Shown here: positions 25,977-34,881 of the stretch, piece after piece
How the letters are laid out: every line of letters begins with the position of its first letter
Position numbering within the stretch: the first letter of the stretch is position 1
Assembly (NCBI RefSeq): GCF_001705515.1
Contig: NZ_MDJS01000005.1
Span: 1 to 64,000, forward strand
Direction: 5' to 3'
Length of the DNA stretch: 64,000 nucleotides
Source of the DNA: Mucilaginibacter sp. PPCGB 2223
Lineage (GTDB): Bacteria; Bacteroidota; Bacteroidia; Sphingobacteriales; Sphingobacteriaceae
Position numbers and translations under genes: made by a program
Notes under the pieces: generated by a model
The model's input: only the letters and a program-made list of their open reading frames with translations
Databases searched by the model: none
Told to the model about the DNA's origin: nothing

Positions 25977-26435
25977 ATGAAACAAAGCAATACCATATCG
26001 TTAACAGGCTTTTTAGTTAAAACATGTGGTGTTGCTTTTTTTATTTTACTGGCATTGTCTGTCTCTGCACAAACCCGCGGCACGGTAACCGAAGTTAAGG
26101 ATCCACGCATCGACAGCGTTATCGCCAAACGGATCGAGCTGAGCAAACAGCCTAATAGCCCGATAGCACAAAACTCGGGTAATGGTTTCCGGGTACAGAT
26201 CTTTATGGGATCGAACCGTACCGACGCCTACAACGCACAGGCTAAATTCAATAATCTTTACCCCGATATCAAAACATACCTGCAGTACGTCGAACCCAAT
26301 TTTAAGGTAAAGGCCGGCGATTTTAAAACACGGCTGGACGCGTCGCGCCTGATGGAACAGTTGCGCAAACAGTTCACCTCGCTCATTATCCTATCCGAAA
26401 AAATAAACCTGCCTAAAACAGACAGTAATGATTAA
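25977..26435 (+). CDS. SPOR-domain exported protein
   Basis: A 152-aa protein with a hydrophobic segment (VKTCGVAFFILLALSVSA) followed by QTRG, likely a signal peptide. The C-terminal half, NGFRVQIFMGSNRTDAYNAQ through FKVKAGDFKTRLDASRLMEQ, is a SPOR domain, which binds glycan strands lacking stem peptides at division or repair sites. Its last eight bases overlap the start of the amidohydrolase gene. Confidence 0.85.
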   Translation: MKQSNTISLTGFLVKTCGVAFFILLALSVSAQTRGTVTEVKDPRIDSVIAKRIELSKQPNSPIAQNSGNGFRVQIFMGSNRTDAYNAQAKFNNLYPDIKTYLQYVEPNFKVKAGDFKTRLDASRLMEQLRKQFTSLIILSEKINLPKTDSND

Positions 26436-27612
26436 AGAGAAAATACAGCAGCTATCAAAAACTATTTATAACGATGTGGTTGCCAACCGCAGGCATATCC
26501 ATGCCAATCCGGAGCTATCTTTTAACGAATACAATACTTCGGCCTTTGTAGCCAAACAACTGGATACGCTGGGCATTCTGTACGAAAAAATGGCCGATAC
26601 CGGCCTGGTAGCCTTATTAAAAGGCAATAAACCATCAAACAATGTAGTGGCCCTGCGCGCCGATATGGATGCTTTGCCGATAACCGAAGCCAATGATGTG
26701 GTTTATAAATCCACCAACGTGGGTGTGATGCATGCCTGTGGGCACGATGTGCATACTTCATCACTGTTGGGTACTGCCAAAATATTAACCGAGTTAAAGG
26801 ATGAGTTTGCGGGCACGGTAAAATTCATCTTCCAACCTGCCGAAGAGCGTTTACCGGGCGGCGCCAGCTTAATGATCAAAGAAGGTGTTTTGGAAAATCC
26901 AAAACCTCAGGCCGTAATGGGCCAGCATGTAATGCCACTGATCGATGCCGGCAAAGTAGGTTTCCGCGCAGGTAAGTACATGGCTTCGACGGATGAATTG
27001 TACGTTACCGTAAAAGGTAAAGGCGGCCACGGCGCACAGCCGCAGCAGAATATCGACCCGGTAATTATCACCGCACATATTTTGGTCGCATTACAAACCA
27101 TCATCAGCCGCAGTAACGACCCTAAATCGCCCTCGGTATTATCGTTCGGCAAAGTGATCGCCAATGGCGCTACCAACGTGATCCCTAACGAGGTTAAGCT
27201 CGAGGGCACTTTCCGCACCATGGATGAGCAATGGCGCAAAGACGCACACCAAAAAATGAAAAAAATGGCCGAAGGCATTGCCGAAAGCATGGGCGGTAGT
27301 TGCGAGTTTAATATTATGCACGGTTATCCATACCTCATCAACGAAGAGAAATTAACGGCCAGCGCCCGCGGTTTTGCCGAAGATTATTTAGGAAAAGAGA
27401 ACGTGCTCGACCTGGATATCTGGATGGCTGCCGAAGATTTCGCCTATTATTCGCAGGTTTCCGACGCTTGCTTTTACCGTTTGGGAACACGTAACGAAGA
27501 ACGCGGCATCACATCATCGGTGCACACCCCTACTTTCGATATCGATGAAAAGGCGCTCGAAGTAAGTACCGGCCTGATGGCTTACCTGGCCATTAAACAG
27601 TTAGGTAACTAA
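26428..27612 (+). CDS. M20-family amidohydrolase
   Basis: A 394-aa cytosolic metallo-hydrolase of the M20D group (N-acyl-amino acid amidohydrolase or IAA-amino acid hydrolase type). RADMDALPI, VMHACGHDVHTS and IFQPAEERLPGGA hold metal ligands; MAAEDFAYYSQ supplies a later acidic residue and VHTPTFDIDE the terminal His. It overlaps the SPOR gene by eight bases, which suggests translational coupling. The physiological substrate is not predictable. Confidence 0.9.
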   Translation: MIKEKIQQLSKTIYNDVVANRRHIHANPELSFNEYNTSAFVAKQLDTLGILYEKMADTGLVALLKGNKPSNNVVALRADMDALPITEANDVVYKSTNVGVMHACGHDVHTSSLLGTAKILTELKDEFAGTVKFIFQPAEERLPGGASLMIKEGVLENPKPQAVMGQHVMPLIDAGKVGFRAGKYMASTDELYVTVKGKGGHGAQPQQNIDPVIITAHILVALQTIISRSNDPKSPSVLSFGKVIANGATNVIPNEVKLEGTFRTMDEQWRKDAHQKMKKMAEGIAESMGGSCEFNIMHGYPYLINEEKLTASARGFAEDYLGKENVLDLDIWMAAEDFAYYSQVSDACFYRLGTRNEERGITSSVHTPTFDIDEKALEVSTGLMAYLAIKQLGN

Positions 27613-27710
27613 TTTATTGTATTGGCCGGCTAAAAGTGCGCAATATCATATTTTAACAAGCTGTTTTTAAGCATCTTTGCCACGCCAGAAAAAGCAACTT
27701 TCTCTGCCCA

Positions 27711-27771
27711 AGGAACGAAGCAATGCCCAACATACAGAGCGGCTCTGCTTATTTGAGATTGCTTCGTTCCT
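27711..27771. repeat. Intergenic palindrome with nested hairpin
   Basis: AGGAACGAAGCAAT (27711-27724) pairs exactly with ATTGCTTCGTTCCT (27758-27771). Inside lies CAGAG-CGG-CTCTG (27735-27747). It sits between the amidohydrolase and the next plus-strand gene and resembles mobile palindromic repeats of Bacteroidota. Confidence 0.65.
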
Positions 27772-27798
27772 CGCAATGACGGTTTGATATAATAACAA

Positions 27799-28725
27799 AT
27801 GAAAAAAGCGTTCATCATCCTATTTCTAATCTGCATAAGCGGCGCTGCTTTCTCCCAGCAAATACCCCGCTTTAACCCCGACACCCTCCGTACCATCGTC
27901 ATTGACAGCAGCCTGGTGAACATCCGCTCGCACAAGCTCAACGCACAGGATTTTATCGACGCGATGCTGGCTGATACCGGTTTTTATATGGCCTTCCGCA
28001 ACATGAAGAAGTATGCCTTCGATGCCGAGAACCGGGTATTTACCTACGATAAGAAAAACAAGGTTGATGGTAAGATCTATCGTAAGATACATCACAGCAA
28101 TGTGAAAGGCGCACACAAAATGGAGTTTTTGGCTAAGCGTGACAGTGGAGCGGTTTATAAAAAGAACGGCAAATACGAGCTATACACAGTCGAGATGTTC
28201 GATTACATTTTTATGAACGCTTACAACTCCGATTTTGTTAAAAGCGATGCACCGATAGGCAGCGGCAAAAACGAAGGGTATAAAGCTAAACTTAAAACTT
28301 TGATTTTTACGCCTGGCCGCAGGGTAAGCGGTATCCCTTTCATCAGCGGGAAGACCGAGATCTTTGGCCCCGACCTGAAACAGTTTTACATGTACCAGTT
28401 TTCGCATGCCATGTACCTGGATACCATACCCGTTTACCGCTTCCGGATAACGCCCAAACCCAGTACCGCCGATGATGATGTGATGATCAAAGAAATAACC
28501 ACCATCTTTGATGTCCGCACTTTCCAGATACTGGGCCGTTATATCGACCTGAAGTTCCACAATTTTTTGATGGACTTTAACGTGCAGATGAACATCGAAT
28601 GCAACAACTTTAACGGCGAGCTTTTACCCGTTAAAATAACCTACCAGGGTAATTGGGATGTGCCCTTCCACAAAGAAGAGCGCGCCAGCTTTTTGATCGT
28701 GCATAAGAATTATAAGAAAGAATAA
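27799..28725 (+). CDS. Exported protein of unknown function
   Basis: A 308-aa protein with signal peptide MKKAFIILFLICISGAAFSQ. I do not recognise a named domain. Regular aromatic/charged alternation (YKAKLKTLIFTPGRRVSG, FVKSDAPIGSGKNEGYK, FNVQMNIECNNFNGELLPVK) suggests an all-beta fold. The end, GNWDVPFHKEERASFLIVHK, recalls the loop pattern of periplasmic outer-membrane-associated proteins. It stands alone after a palindromic spacer. The sequence is well formed and certainly a gene. Confidence 0.65.
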   Translation: MKKAFIILFLICISGAAFSQQIPRFNPDTLRTIVIDSSLVNIRSHKLNAQDFIDAMLADTGFYMAFRNMKKYAFDAENRVFTYDKKNKVDGKIYRKIHHSNVKGAHKMEFLAKRDSGAVYKKNGKYELYTVEMFDYIFMNAYNSDFVKSDAPIGSGKNEGYKAKLKTLIFTPGRRVSGIPFISGKTEIFGPDLKQFYMYQFSHAMYLDTIPVYRFRITPKPSTADDDVMIKEITTIFDVRTFQILGRYIDLKFHNFLMDFNVQMNIECNNFNGELLPVKITYQGNWDVPFHKEERASFLIVHKNYKKE

Positions 28726-28743
28726 GCTAAAAGACCAATAAGA

Positions 28744-29238
28744 TCAATAAACTGTAACGCTCTGATCATTCTCGGTACCTTTCGTTACCGCAATAGTAGG
28801 TGCATCCGTTTTGTCGGAGTTGTTAATTACCCCATCGCCGTTAATATCCCGGAATTTTACACCACCAACCGTACCCGCAGGGTTTTGCGTTGCGCTATTA
28901 TTGATATCTGTTTGCGATTGAAATAAACCTACCGGGATATAGCCGCTGTAATAGTTTTTAGCCGGGCCCTTGGTTACTACTACATAATACTGGCTCAGGT
29001 AATCAACCGTAATATCAACACTGTTATTATCAATAGTGGTTTGCGTATACAACGGGAAACTATTATTCACGTCAGTCATGTTTCGATACAGGCAAATTGT
29101 TGCGCTGCCGGTTGCCGCCGGGTTGCCGTTTATCACGGTAATATGGACGATGGTAGGTTGTTCGGCCTTTTCAAAGCAGGCTGTGCCAATGTCGATGATA
29201 ATAAAGCCGGCCAGGATCAAAAGAAAAAGTTTCTTCAT
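28744..29238 (-). CDS. Lipoprotein with dockerin-like calcium loop
   Basis: I start at ATG 29238 (164 aa): MKKLFLLILAGFIIIDIGTAC has a lipobox IGTAC; the longer frame to 29358 lacks a sensible N-terminus. The C-terminus has KFRDINGDGVINNSDKTD, an EF-hand-like dockerin/calcium-binding loop. The middle looks like an immunoglobulin-type beta sandwich. It probably anchors in a membrane and binds calcium. No cohesin partner is visible. It is 143 bases downstream of asnS but separated from it by a terminator. Confidence 0.65.
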   Translation of the reverse strand: MKKLFLLILAGFIIIDIGTACFEKAEQPTIVHITVINGNPAATGSATICLYRNMTDVNNSFPLYTQTTIDNNSVDITVDYLSQYYVVVTKGPAKNYYSGYIPVGLFQSQTDINNSATQNPAGTVGGVKFRDINGDGVINNSDKTDAPTIAVTKGTENDQSVTVY

Positions 29239-29313
29239 GGTAGATAAGCAGGTTTTAACAAATATACATTTTCGCCGGCAAACATCTGCTAATAACCTAA
29301 TTACCTGTGCGAT

Positions 29314-29342
29314 AAAAAAAGGCCGGGATCTCTCCCAGCCTT
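29314..29342 (-). terminator. Rho-independent terminator of asnS
   Basis: The minus strand reads AAGGC-t-GGGA-gaga-TCCC-g-GCCTT with seven T bases after it (29314-29320). It begins 40 bases past the asnS stop. The structure and T-run make it a good intrinsic terminator and isolate the lipoprotein gene downstream. Confidence 0.75.
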
Positions 29343-29381
29343 GTATCGGTGTAATCAAATAAATAATCGGTGTAATCCTGA

Positions 29382-30818
29382 TTAAAATTCCGCTGTCTTC
29401 GGTGCTCTCGGGAAAGGTATCACATCGCGGATATTGCCCATACCGGTAACAAACAGCACCAGGCGCTCAAAGCCCAAACCAAAACCAGCATGCTCGCAGC
29501 TGCCGAAGCGGCGGGTATCCAAATACCACCAAAGCTCTTCTGTAGGCACACCCATTTCGTTCATGCGTTGCACAAGTTTGTCATAACGTTCTTCACGCTG
29601 CGATCCGCCTATGATCTCGCCAATACCCGGGAACAGGATATCCATGGCACGCACCGTCTTACCGTCATCGTTTAAACGCATGTAAAACGATTTGATGTCT
29701 TTAGGATAATCGGTCAGGATAACCGGTTTCTTAAAGTGCTTCTCCACCAGGTAACGTTCGTGCTCGCTTTGCAGGTCGGCGCCCCAGCCTTCGATCAGGT
29801 ACTGGAACTTTTTCTTTTTGTTGTGGTTCGACTCTTTCAGGATGTCGATCGCCTCGGTATAGGTCAACCGTACAAAATCGTTATCCAAACAAAACTGCAG
29901 TTTTTCGAGCAGGCTCATTTCGGAGCGCTCGGCCTGGGGCTTTTGCTTTTCCTCATCCAGCAAACGCTGGGTTAAAAACTCGATATCTTCGCGGTTATGC
30001 TCCAGGGCGTAGCCTATCAGGTATTTCAGCATTTCCTCCGCCAGGTCCATGTTATCGTTCAGGTCGTAAAAAGCCATTTCGGGCTCTATCATCCAAAACT
30101 CGGCTAAGTGGCGGGTGGTGTTCGAGTTTTCGGCACGGAACGTCGGGCCGAAAGTATAGATATCGCTCAAAGCCATCGCGCCAAGCTCACCTTCCAGCTG
30201 GCCCGATACGGTAAGATTGGTCGATCGACCGAAAAAGTCCTGTTTAAAATCCACTTCCCCGGTTTCGGTCAGCGGCGGTTTCTGCGGGTCAAAGGTCGTC
30301 ACACGGAACATTTCGCCCGCGCCCTCGGCATCCGATGCGGTAATGATGGGCGTATGCAGGTAAACAAAGCCTTTTTCGTTAAAAAACTTGTGTACGGCAA
30401 AAGCTAAAGTATTGCGCAAACGGAATATCGCGCCAAAAGTACTGGTACGGAAACGCAGGTGCGCTTTTTCGCGCAAAAACTCCAAAGTTTGCCTTTTAGG
30501 CTGCAGCGGAAATTCTTCCGGGTCGCAGTCGCCTAAAATCTCTATAGTTTTAGCGGTAACTTCAACTTTTTGGCCCGATCCTACCGAAGGAACCATTTCG
30601 CCGGTAACGCTGATTGCCGAGCCAAAAGTGATGCGCTTTAACAACGCCGGGTCGGTATTTTCAAAATCGACAACGATTTGGATGTTATTATTGGTTGAGC
30701 CATCATTTAAAGCAATAAAACGGTTTTGACGGAACGCGCGTACCCATCCTTTAACTGTTACTTCCTTGCCGGTCAATTCGCCGGTCAATAGTGCTTTGAT
30801 CTTGATTCTCTGGCTCAT
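29382..30818 (-). CDS. asnS: Asparagine-tRNA ligase
   Basis: A 478-aa class II tRNA synthetase. An N-terminal OB-fold (about 1-110, VKGWVRAFRQNRFIALNDGS) binds the anticodon. The catalytic domain has motif 2, FRAENSNTTRHLAEFWMIEPE, and motif 3, GFGLGFERLVLFVTG. The AsnRS-specific segments STNLTVSGQLEGELGAMA and IKSFYMRLNDDGKTVRAMD are present. Normal length. Confidence 0.96.
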   Translation of the reverse strand: MSQRIKIKALLTGELTGKEVTVKGWVRAFRQNRFIALNDGSTNNNIQIVVDFENTDPALLKRITFGSAISVTGEMVPSVGSGQKVEVTAKTIEILGDCDPEEFPLQPKRQTLEFLREKAHLRFRTSTFGAIFRLRNTLAFAVHKFFNEKGFVYLHTPIITASDAEGAGEMFRVTTFDPQKPPLTETGEVDFKQDFFGRSTNLTVSGQLEGELGAMALSDIYTFGPTFRAENSNTTRHLAEFWMIEPEMAFYDLNDNMDLAEEMLKYLIGYALEHNREDIEFLTQRLLDEEKQKPQAERSEMSLLEKLQFCLDNDFVRLTYTEAIDILKESNHNKKKKFQYLIEGWGADLQSEHERYLVEKHFKKPVILTDYPKDIKSFYMRLNDDGKTVRAMDILFPGIGEIIGGSQREERYDKLVQRMNEMGVPTEELWWYLDTRRFGSCEHAGFGLGFERLVLFVTGMGNIRDVIPFPRAPKTAEF

Positions 30819-30849
30819 TATTACTATTTGTTGAGCCGCAAAAATACGA

Positions 30850-31362
30850 TTATTTAGCTAACGGCAACTTGAAATTTCCATTCAAAAAGTTGATATTTTG
30901 CGGAAATCCGGTATTTGGAGCGCCGTAAGTTTTGGTTAAAACTATGCTGAACGTCCCGCTAACAGTATTTGCCGACGAATCATAATTAGAAATGCTAAGG
31001 GTATTTGCCGCGGTGTTATCCAGGGTGTAATTACTTAGGTTAACTAAGGCTACCATGGGCGAGGTAGTGTTGTGGTAATACACCTGGTTACCTGTTAAAG
31101 TATATTGCCCGGTTCCATTATATTTAATAGTAATACCCAGTACCTCGGTATCATCCATATGTCCTGTTATTTTCAGGCTATCCTGCACTATTGCAGCATT
31201 ATATGCTATGGCCGACCATGATACACCATTTTTTTGAGCAAAGATAAATGCAGCGGGCTGAGGTAATACGCAACAAACAGGGTGCTCTTTATTATCTACT
31301 TTGGTACAGTTAATGGAGAATATCAGGCATGCAACGATCAATACCGATAATAACTTTTTCAT
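30850..31362 (-). CDS. Small lipoprotein, DUF6252-like
   Basis: A 170-aa protein with signal MKKLLSVLIVACLIFSINC (lipobox SINC). The mature part has a beta-rich pattern FIFAQKNGVSWSA, LGITIKYNGTGQYTL and SGTFSIVLTKTYG, like the DUF6252 beta-sandwich lipoproteins of Bacteroidota. Function unknown. It stands between asnS and a transporter on the opposite strand. Confidence 0.6.
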   Translation of the reverse strand: MKKLLSVLIVACLIFSINCTKVDNKEHPVCCVLPQPAAFIFAQKNGVSWSAIAYNAAIVQDSLKITGHMDDTEVLGITIKYNGTGQYTLTGNQVYYHNTTSPMVALVNLSNYTLDNTAANTLSISNYDSSANTVSGTFSIVLTKTYGAPNTGFPQNINFLNGNFKLPLAK

Positions 31363-31503
31363 TTTTTAAGGTTTTATACCATTACGTAAGTTACGATATA
31401 AATGCTACAAATTTCGATACTGGCGTCATTTTTCTTTTATTGGCGGCTTATGCTTCGGCTTTCGCTAAAGCTTTATAAGTTTGCTCCGCCAATTTGACCT
31501 CGT

Positions 31504-32364
31504 ATGACGAATCCTAAACTAAGCCTTGCCATCGGCATTGCCTGTATTTCCTTTTCGCCCATTTTTGTAAAACTGGTTCCGTTAACCGCCCTGGGCGCGG
31601 CTTATTACCGCATGTTCTTTGCTTTTATTATGCTCGCGCCTTATTGCCTTTTCTATAAAAATCTGCGTATCCCGGTAAAGTCGTTGGTTATTGCGATCAC
31701 AGGTGGTTTGGTATTTGCATTGGATATCGCCGTGTGGAATATCTCCATCCTCAGGTCAACTGCTACCGTCTCTACCCTGATAGCCAACCTGGCGCCGGTT
31801 TGGGTGGGTATACTGAGTTTACTGATCCTTAAAAAACAACCCGGCATCAGCTTCTGGCTGGGTACGCTTATCGCGATAACCGGCATGTGTATTTTGGTTG
31901 GCCTGCACAATGTAATACACCTTAAGCTAACCGAAGGCGTATTATACGCTCTCGGTTCGAGCATACTTTATGCGATATATATTTTACTCACCAAAGATGT
32001 GCTGTCCAGTATTGACGGCATCGTATTCATGTTTTACAGCATGCTGGCCTCAACGGTAGCTTTGGGGGTATTCTGCATATTTAATGGCGATCAGCTCTGG
32101 CACTACAGCGCACACACCTGGCTGCTGTTAGCGATATTAGGCATTGTTTGCCAGCTCATCGGCTGGATCACCATCAACTACGCTATCCATCACCTCAACC
32201 CAACCCAGGTGTCGGTTACCCTGCTGTCGCAAACCGTGGTTACGGCTTTATTAGCCTGGCTTATGCTGGGCGAGCATATAGACTTTATTGAACTCATGGG
32301 CGGGTTTATTGTACTGATAGGAATAGGGGTTACGTTTATGAAAAGGAAGGCGGCGGCGGCCTGA
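31504..32364 (+). CDS. EamA/DMT-family transporter
   Basis: A 286-aa protein with ten hydrophobic helices arranged as two EamA repeats: the first contains LGAAYYRMFFAFIMLAPY and TVSTLIANLAPVWVGILSLL, the second YSMLASTVALGVFC and QVSVTLLSQTVVTALLAWLM followed by LGEHI. Such proteins export metabolites or amino acids. The cargo cannot be predicted. Confidence 0.86.
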   Translation: MTNPKLSLAIGIACISFSPIFVKLVPLTALGAAYYRMFFAFIMLAPYCLFYKNLRIPVKSLVIAITGGLVFALDIAVWNISILRSTATVSTLIANLAPVWVGILSLLILKKQPGISFWLGTLIAITGMCILVGLHNVIHLKLTEGVLYALGSSILYAIYILLTKDVLSSIDGIVFMFYSMLASTVALGVFCIFNGDQLWHYSAHTWLLLAILGIVCQLIGWITINYAIHHLNPTQVSVTLLSQTVVTALLAWLMLGEHIDFIELMGGFIVLIGIGVTFMKRKAAAA

Positions 32365-32410
32365 AAAATATTTGGTATATTTGATAAACGAGCATTTCTT
32401 GAAAAAGCTT

Positions 32411-32507
32411 TTGTCATCTCGACCTAAGGTGAGATCTTCTGCGACATACCTGGCACATTAGTCGCTTGCCGAAGATCTCCTGTCGCTTCACTCGCTCGAA
32501 ATGACAA
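32411..32507. repeat. Long nested palindrome upstream of dnaG
   Basis: The outer arms TTGTCATCTCGA (32411-32422) and TCGAAATGACAA (32496-32507) pair with one mismatch; the inner arms GAGATCTTC (32431-32439) and GAAGATCTC (32471-32479) pair exactly. It looks like a Bacteroidota palindromic intergenic element (MITE/REP type) and lies about 50 bases before the dnaG start, so it may also affect dnaG expression. Confidence 0.7.
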
Positions 32508-32556
32508 TTTCTCTTTTTTTCAAGAGATTATTCCGATTAGCATACCTTTGTAACCC

Positions 32557-34500
32557 ATGATTCTCAAACACACCATCGATCGCATATTCGAAGCCACAGA
32601 TATTGTGGAGGTGATAGGAGAATTTGTGACCTTAAAAAAACGGGGGGCCAACTATATCGGCCTTTCTCCGTTCGCCAACGAGAAAACGCCTTCTTTTACG
32701 GTCTCTCCGGCTAAAGGCATTTTTAAGGATTTCTCATCAGGCATAGGCGGTTCGGCTGTGACCTTTTTGATGGAGCACGAAAAATTCAGCTACCCCGAAG
32801 CTCTGAAATGGCTCGCCAAAAAATACGGCATCGAGGTTGAAGAAACTGTAGATGCGCCCGAAGACCGCGAGGCCGAGAACCATCGCGAAAGCCTGCTGAT
32901 CGTTACCGGCTACGCGTCTAAATTTTTTGAGAAAAGTTTATGGGATACCGACGACGGGAAGGCCATCGGGCTGAGCTATTATAAAGAGCGCGGCTTTACC
33001 GATGCTACTATCCGTAAGTTTGAGCTGGGCTATTCGCCCGATCAATGGGAAGCATTCAGCAGCCAGGCGATAAAGGATGGCTACAAACAGGAATACCTGG
33101 AAGAAACGGGCCTGTCGGTAAAACGCGAAAACGGCACGCTTTATGATCGCTGGCGCGGGCGGGTAATGTTCCCGATACATAGCTTTACGGGCCGGGTTAT
33201 CGCCTTTGGCGGGCGTACCTTAAAAAATGATAAGACAGTACCCAAATACGTTAACTCGCCCGAGAGCGAGATCTATCACAAATCTAACGTGCTATACGGC
33301 CTGCACTTTGCCAAAAAAGCCATCCGCGACCAGGATAACTGCTACCTCGTAGAGGGCTACGCCGACGTGATCTCGGTACACCAGTCGGGCATCGAAAACG
33401 TGGTGGCTTCATCCGGTACATCGCTTACCGTGGAGCAGATCAGGCTGATCGGCCGTCTCACTAAAAACATCACCATACTTTACGATGGCGACGCAGCAGG
33501 TATTAAAGCTTCCTTACGGGGATTGGATCTGATCCTCGAAGAGGGCCTCAACGTAAAAGTGGTGCTCTTCCCCGACGGGCACGACCCGGATTCGTACGTG
33601 CGTTTGCTGGGCAGCACCGGTTTTAAAAACTACATCGAACAAAATAAAAAGGATTTTATCCTTTACAAAACCGATATCCTGTTAAAGGAAGCCGGTAACG
33701 ACCCGATCCGAAAATCAGAAGTGATCCGCGAGGTAGTGGAGAGCATCGCCAAAATTCCCGACTCGATCAAAGCTTCGGTATTTTTAAAGGAGTGCAGCCA
33801 TATCCTCGATATCGAGGAGCGTTCGCTGATATCCGAGCTCAATAAAATGCGCGCTGCCAAAGGCAAAAAGGAGTATCAGCAGCAGCAAAACCGGGCCAGC
33901 CGCGAAACGCCGCCTGAAGACTACTACGAAGCCGCTCCGCCTGCCGAAGCCGCAATTTTAGAAAAAGCAGAGCCTTACGAAAGCCAGGAAAAAGAGATCG
34001 TACGCCTCCTGGTAACTTATGGCGGCCAGCTCATCAACTGGGACGACATCGCCAATACCTATATCGGCCCGTTTATGATCGCCAGCCTGAGCGACGTAGC
34101 TTTCGAGCACCCGGTTTATAAGGAGTTTGTAGATATCTATCATCAGGAAGTTGAAAAAGGCAGCCTGCCCGATGAGGCATTTTTTATTAACCACAGCGAT
34201 AAAAAAGTGGCCGATGTAGTGATCACGATGTTACTTTCGCAGTACACACTGAGCCCCAACTGGTACGATATGCACAAGATCACCACCAGCGACGAGACTA
34301 AGAACATGAAGGCCACCATCCTCACCGCCATCTTCCATCTCAAAAAACAAAAAGTAAGCGCCATCCTGCGCGATCTGCAAAAACAGCTGCAGGCCACCAA
34401 AATACCCGAGGAAGAGGAAATTTTACTGAGCCAGTTTCAGCACATGAAAAAGGTGCAGAAAACCATTACCGATTATTTAGGCATCGTAATTACCGAATAA
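32557..34500 (+). CDS. dnaG: DNA primase with degenerate zinc ribbon
   Basis: A 647-aa primase that makes RNA primers for replication. The N-terminal zinc-ribbon region aligns well (NYIGLSPFANEKTPSFTVSP), but the four zinc ligands C-H-C-C of the usual CPFH and CFGC motifs read Ser37, Ala40, Asp58 and Ser61, so no zinc can be held. The TOPRIM catalytic core has VEGYADVISVHQSG, LYDGDAAG and FPDGHDPDSY. The C-terminal helicase-binding part has a low-complexity linker near residues 445-475. The stop codon overlaps the yraN start by one base. Confidence 0.94.
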   Translation: MILKHTIDRIFEATDIVEVIGEFVTLKKRGANYIGLSPFANEKTPSFTVSPAKGIFKDFSSGIGGSAVTFLMEHEKFSYPEALKWLAKKYGIEVEETVDAPEDREAENHRESLLIVTGYASKFFEKSLWDTDDGKAIGLSYYKERGFTDATIRKFELGYSPDQWEAFSSQAIKDGYKQEYLEETGLSVKRENGTLYDRWRGRVMFPIHSFTGRVIAFGGRTLKNDKTVPKYVNSPESEIYHKSNVLYGLHFAKKAIRDQDNCYLVEGYADVISVHQSGIENVVASSGTSLTVEQIRLIGRLTKNITILYDGDAAGIKASLRGLDLILEEGLNVKVVLFPDGHDPDSYVRLLGSTGFKNYIEQNKKDFILYKTDILLKEAGNDPIRKSEVIREVVESIAKIPDSIKASVFLKECSHILDIEERSLISELNKMRAAKGKKEYQQQQNRASRETPPEDYYEAAPPAEAAILEKAEPYESQEKEIVRLLVTYGGQLINWDDIANTYIGPFMIASLSDVAFEHPVYKEFVDIYHQEVEKGSLPDEAFFINHSDKKVADVVITMLLSQYTLSPNWYDMHKITTSDETKNMKATILTAIFHLKKQKVSAILRDLQKQLQATKIPEEEEILLSQFQHMKKVQKTITDYLGIVITE

Positions 34501-34871
34501 TGGCCAACCACCTCGATCTTGGCCGCCTGGGCGAGCAGTTAGCCAAAACATACCTTGAGGGCTTGGGCTATGAGATCATAGATGAAAACTGGACGCACGG
34601 CAAAGCAGAGGTGGATTTAATAGCTTATCACGATAAAACCATCATTTTTGTGGAGGTTAAAACACGTACAGGTACGGGCTTTGGCCAGCCCGAAGATTTT
34701 GTGGACGCGCGTAAACAAAAATTACTGGCTGATGCCGCAAATGAATATATTTACCTGATGGAACACAACGGCGATGCCAGGTTTGATATCGTTTCCGTTT
34801 TGTTCGATCAGCAAAACAAACACACACTAAAACACATACCCGATGCGTTTTGGCCTGCGCCGGACATTTAA
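34500..34871 (+). CDS. YraN family nuclease-fold protein (UPF0102)
   Basis: A 123-aa protein with LGRLGEQLAKTYLEGLGYEI, AEVDLIAYHDKTIIFVEVKTR, and RKQKLLADAANEYI, the PD-(D/E)xK pattern E..D...EVK of UPF0102. The family is tied to DNA repair or processing in many bacteria but its role is unsettled. Its ATG overlaps the dnaG stop codon, so the two are likely coupled. Confidence 0.85.
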   Translation: MANHLDLGRLGEQLAKTYLEGLGYEIIDENWTHGKAEVDLIAYHDKTIIFVEVKTRTGTGFGQPEDFVDARKQKLLADAANEYIYLMEHNGDARFDIVSVLFDQQNKHTLKHIPDAFWPAPDI

Positions 34872-34881
34872 GAATACCAAC

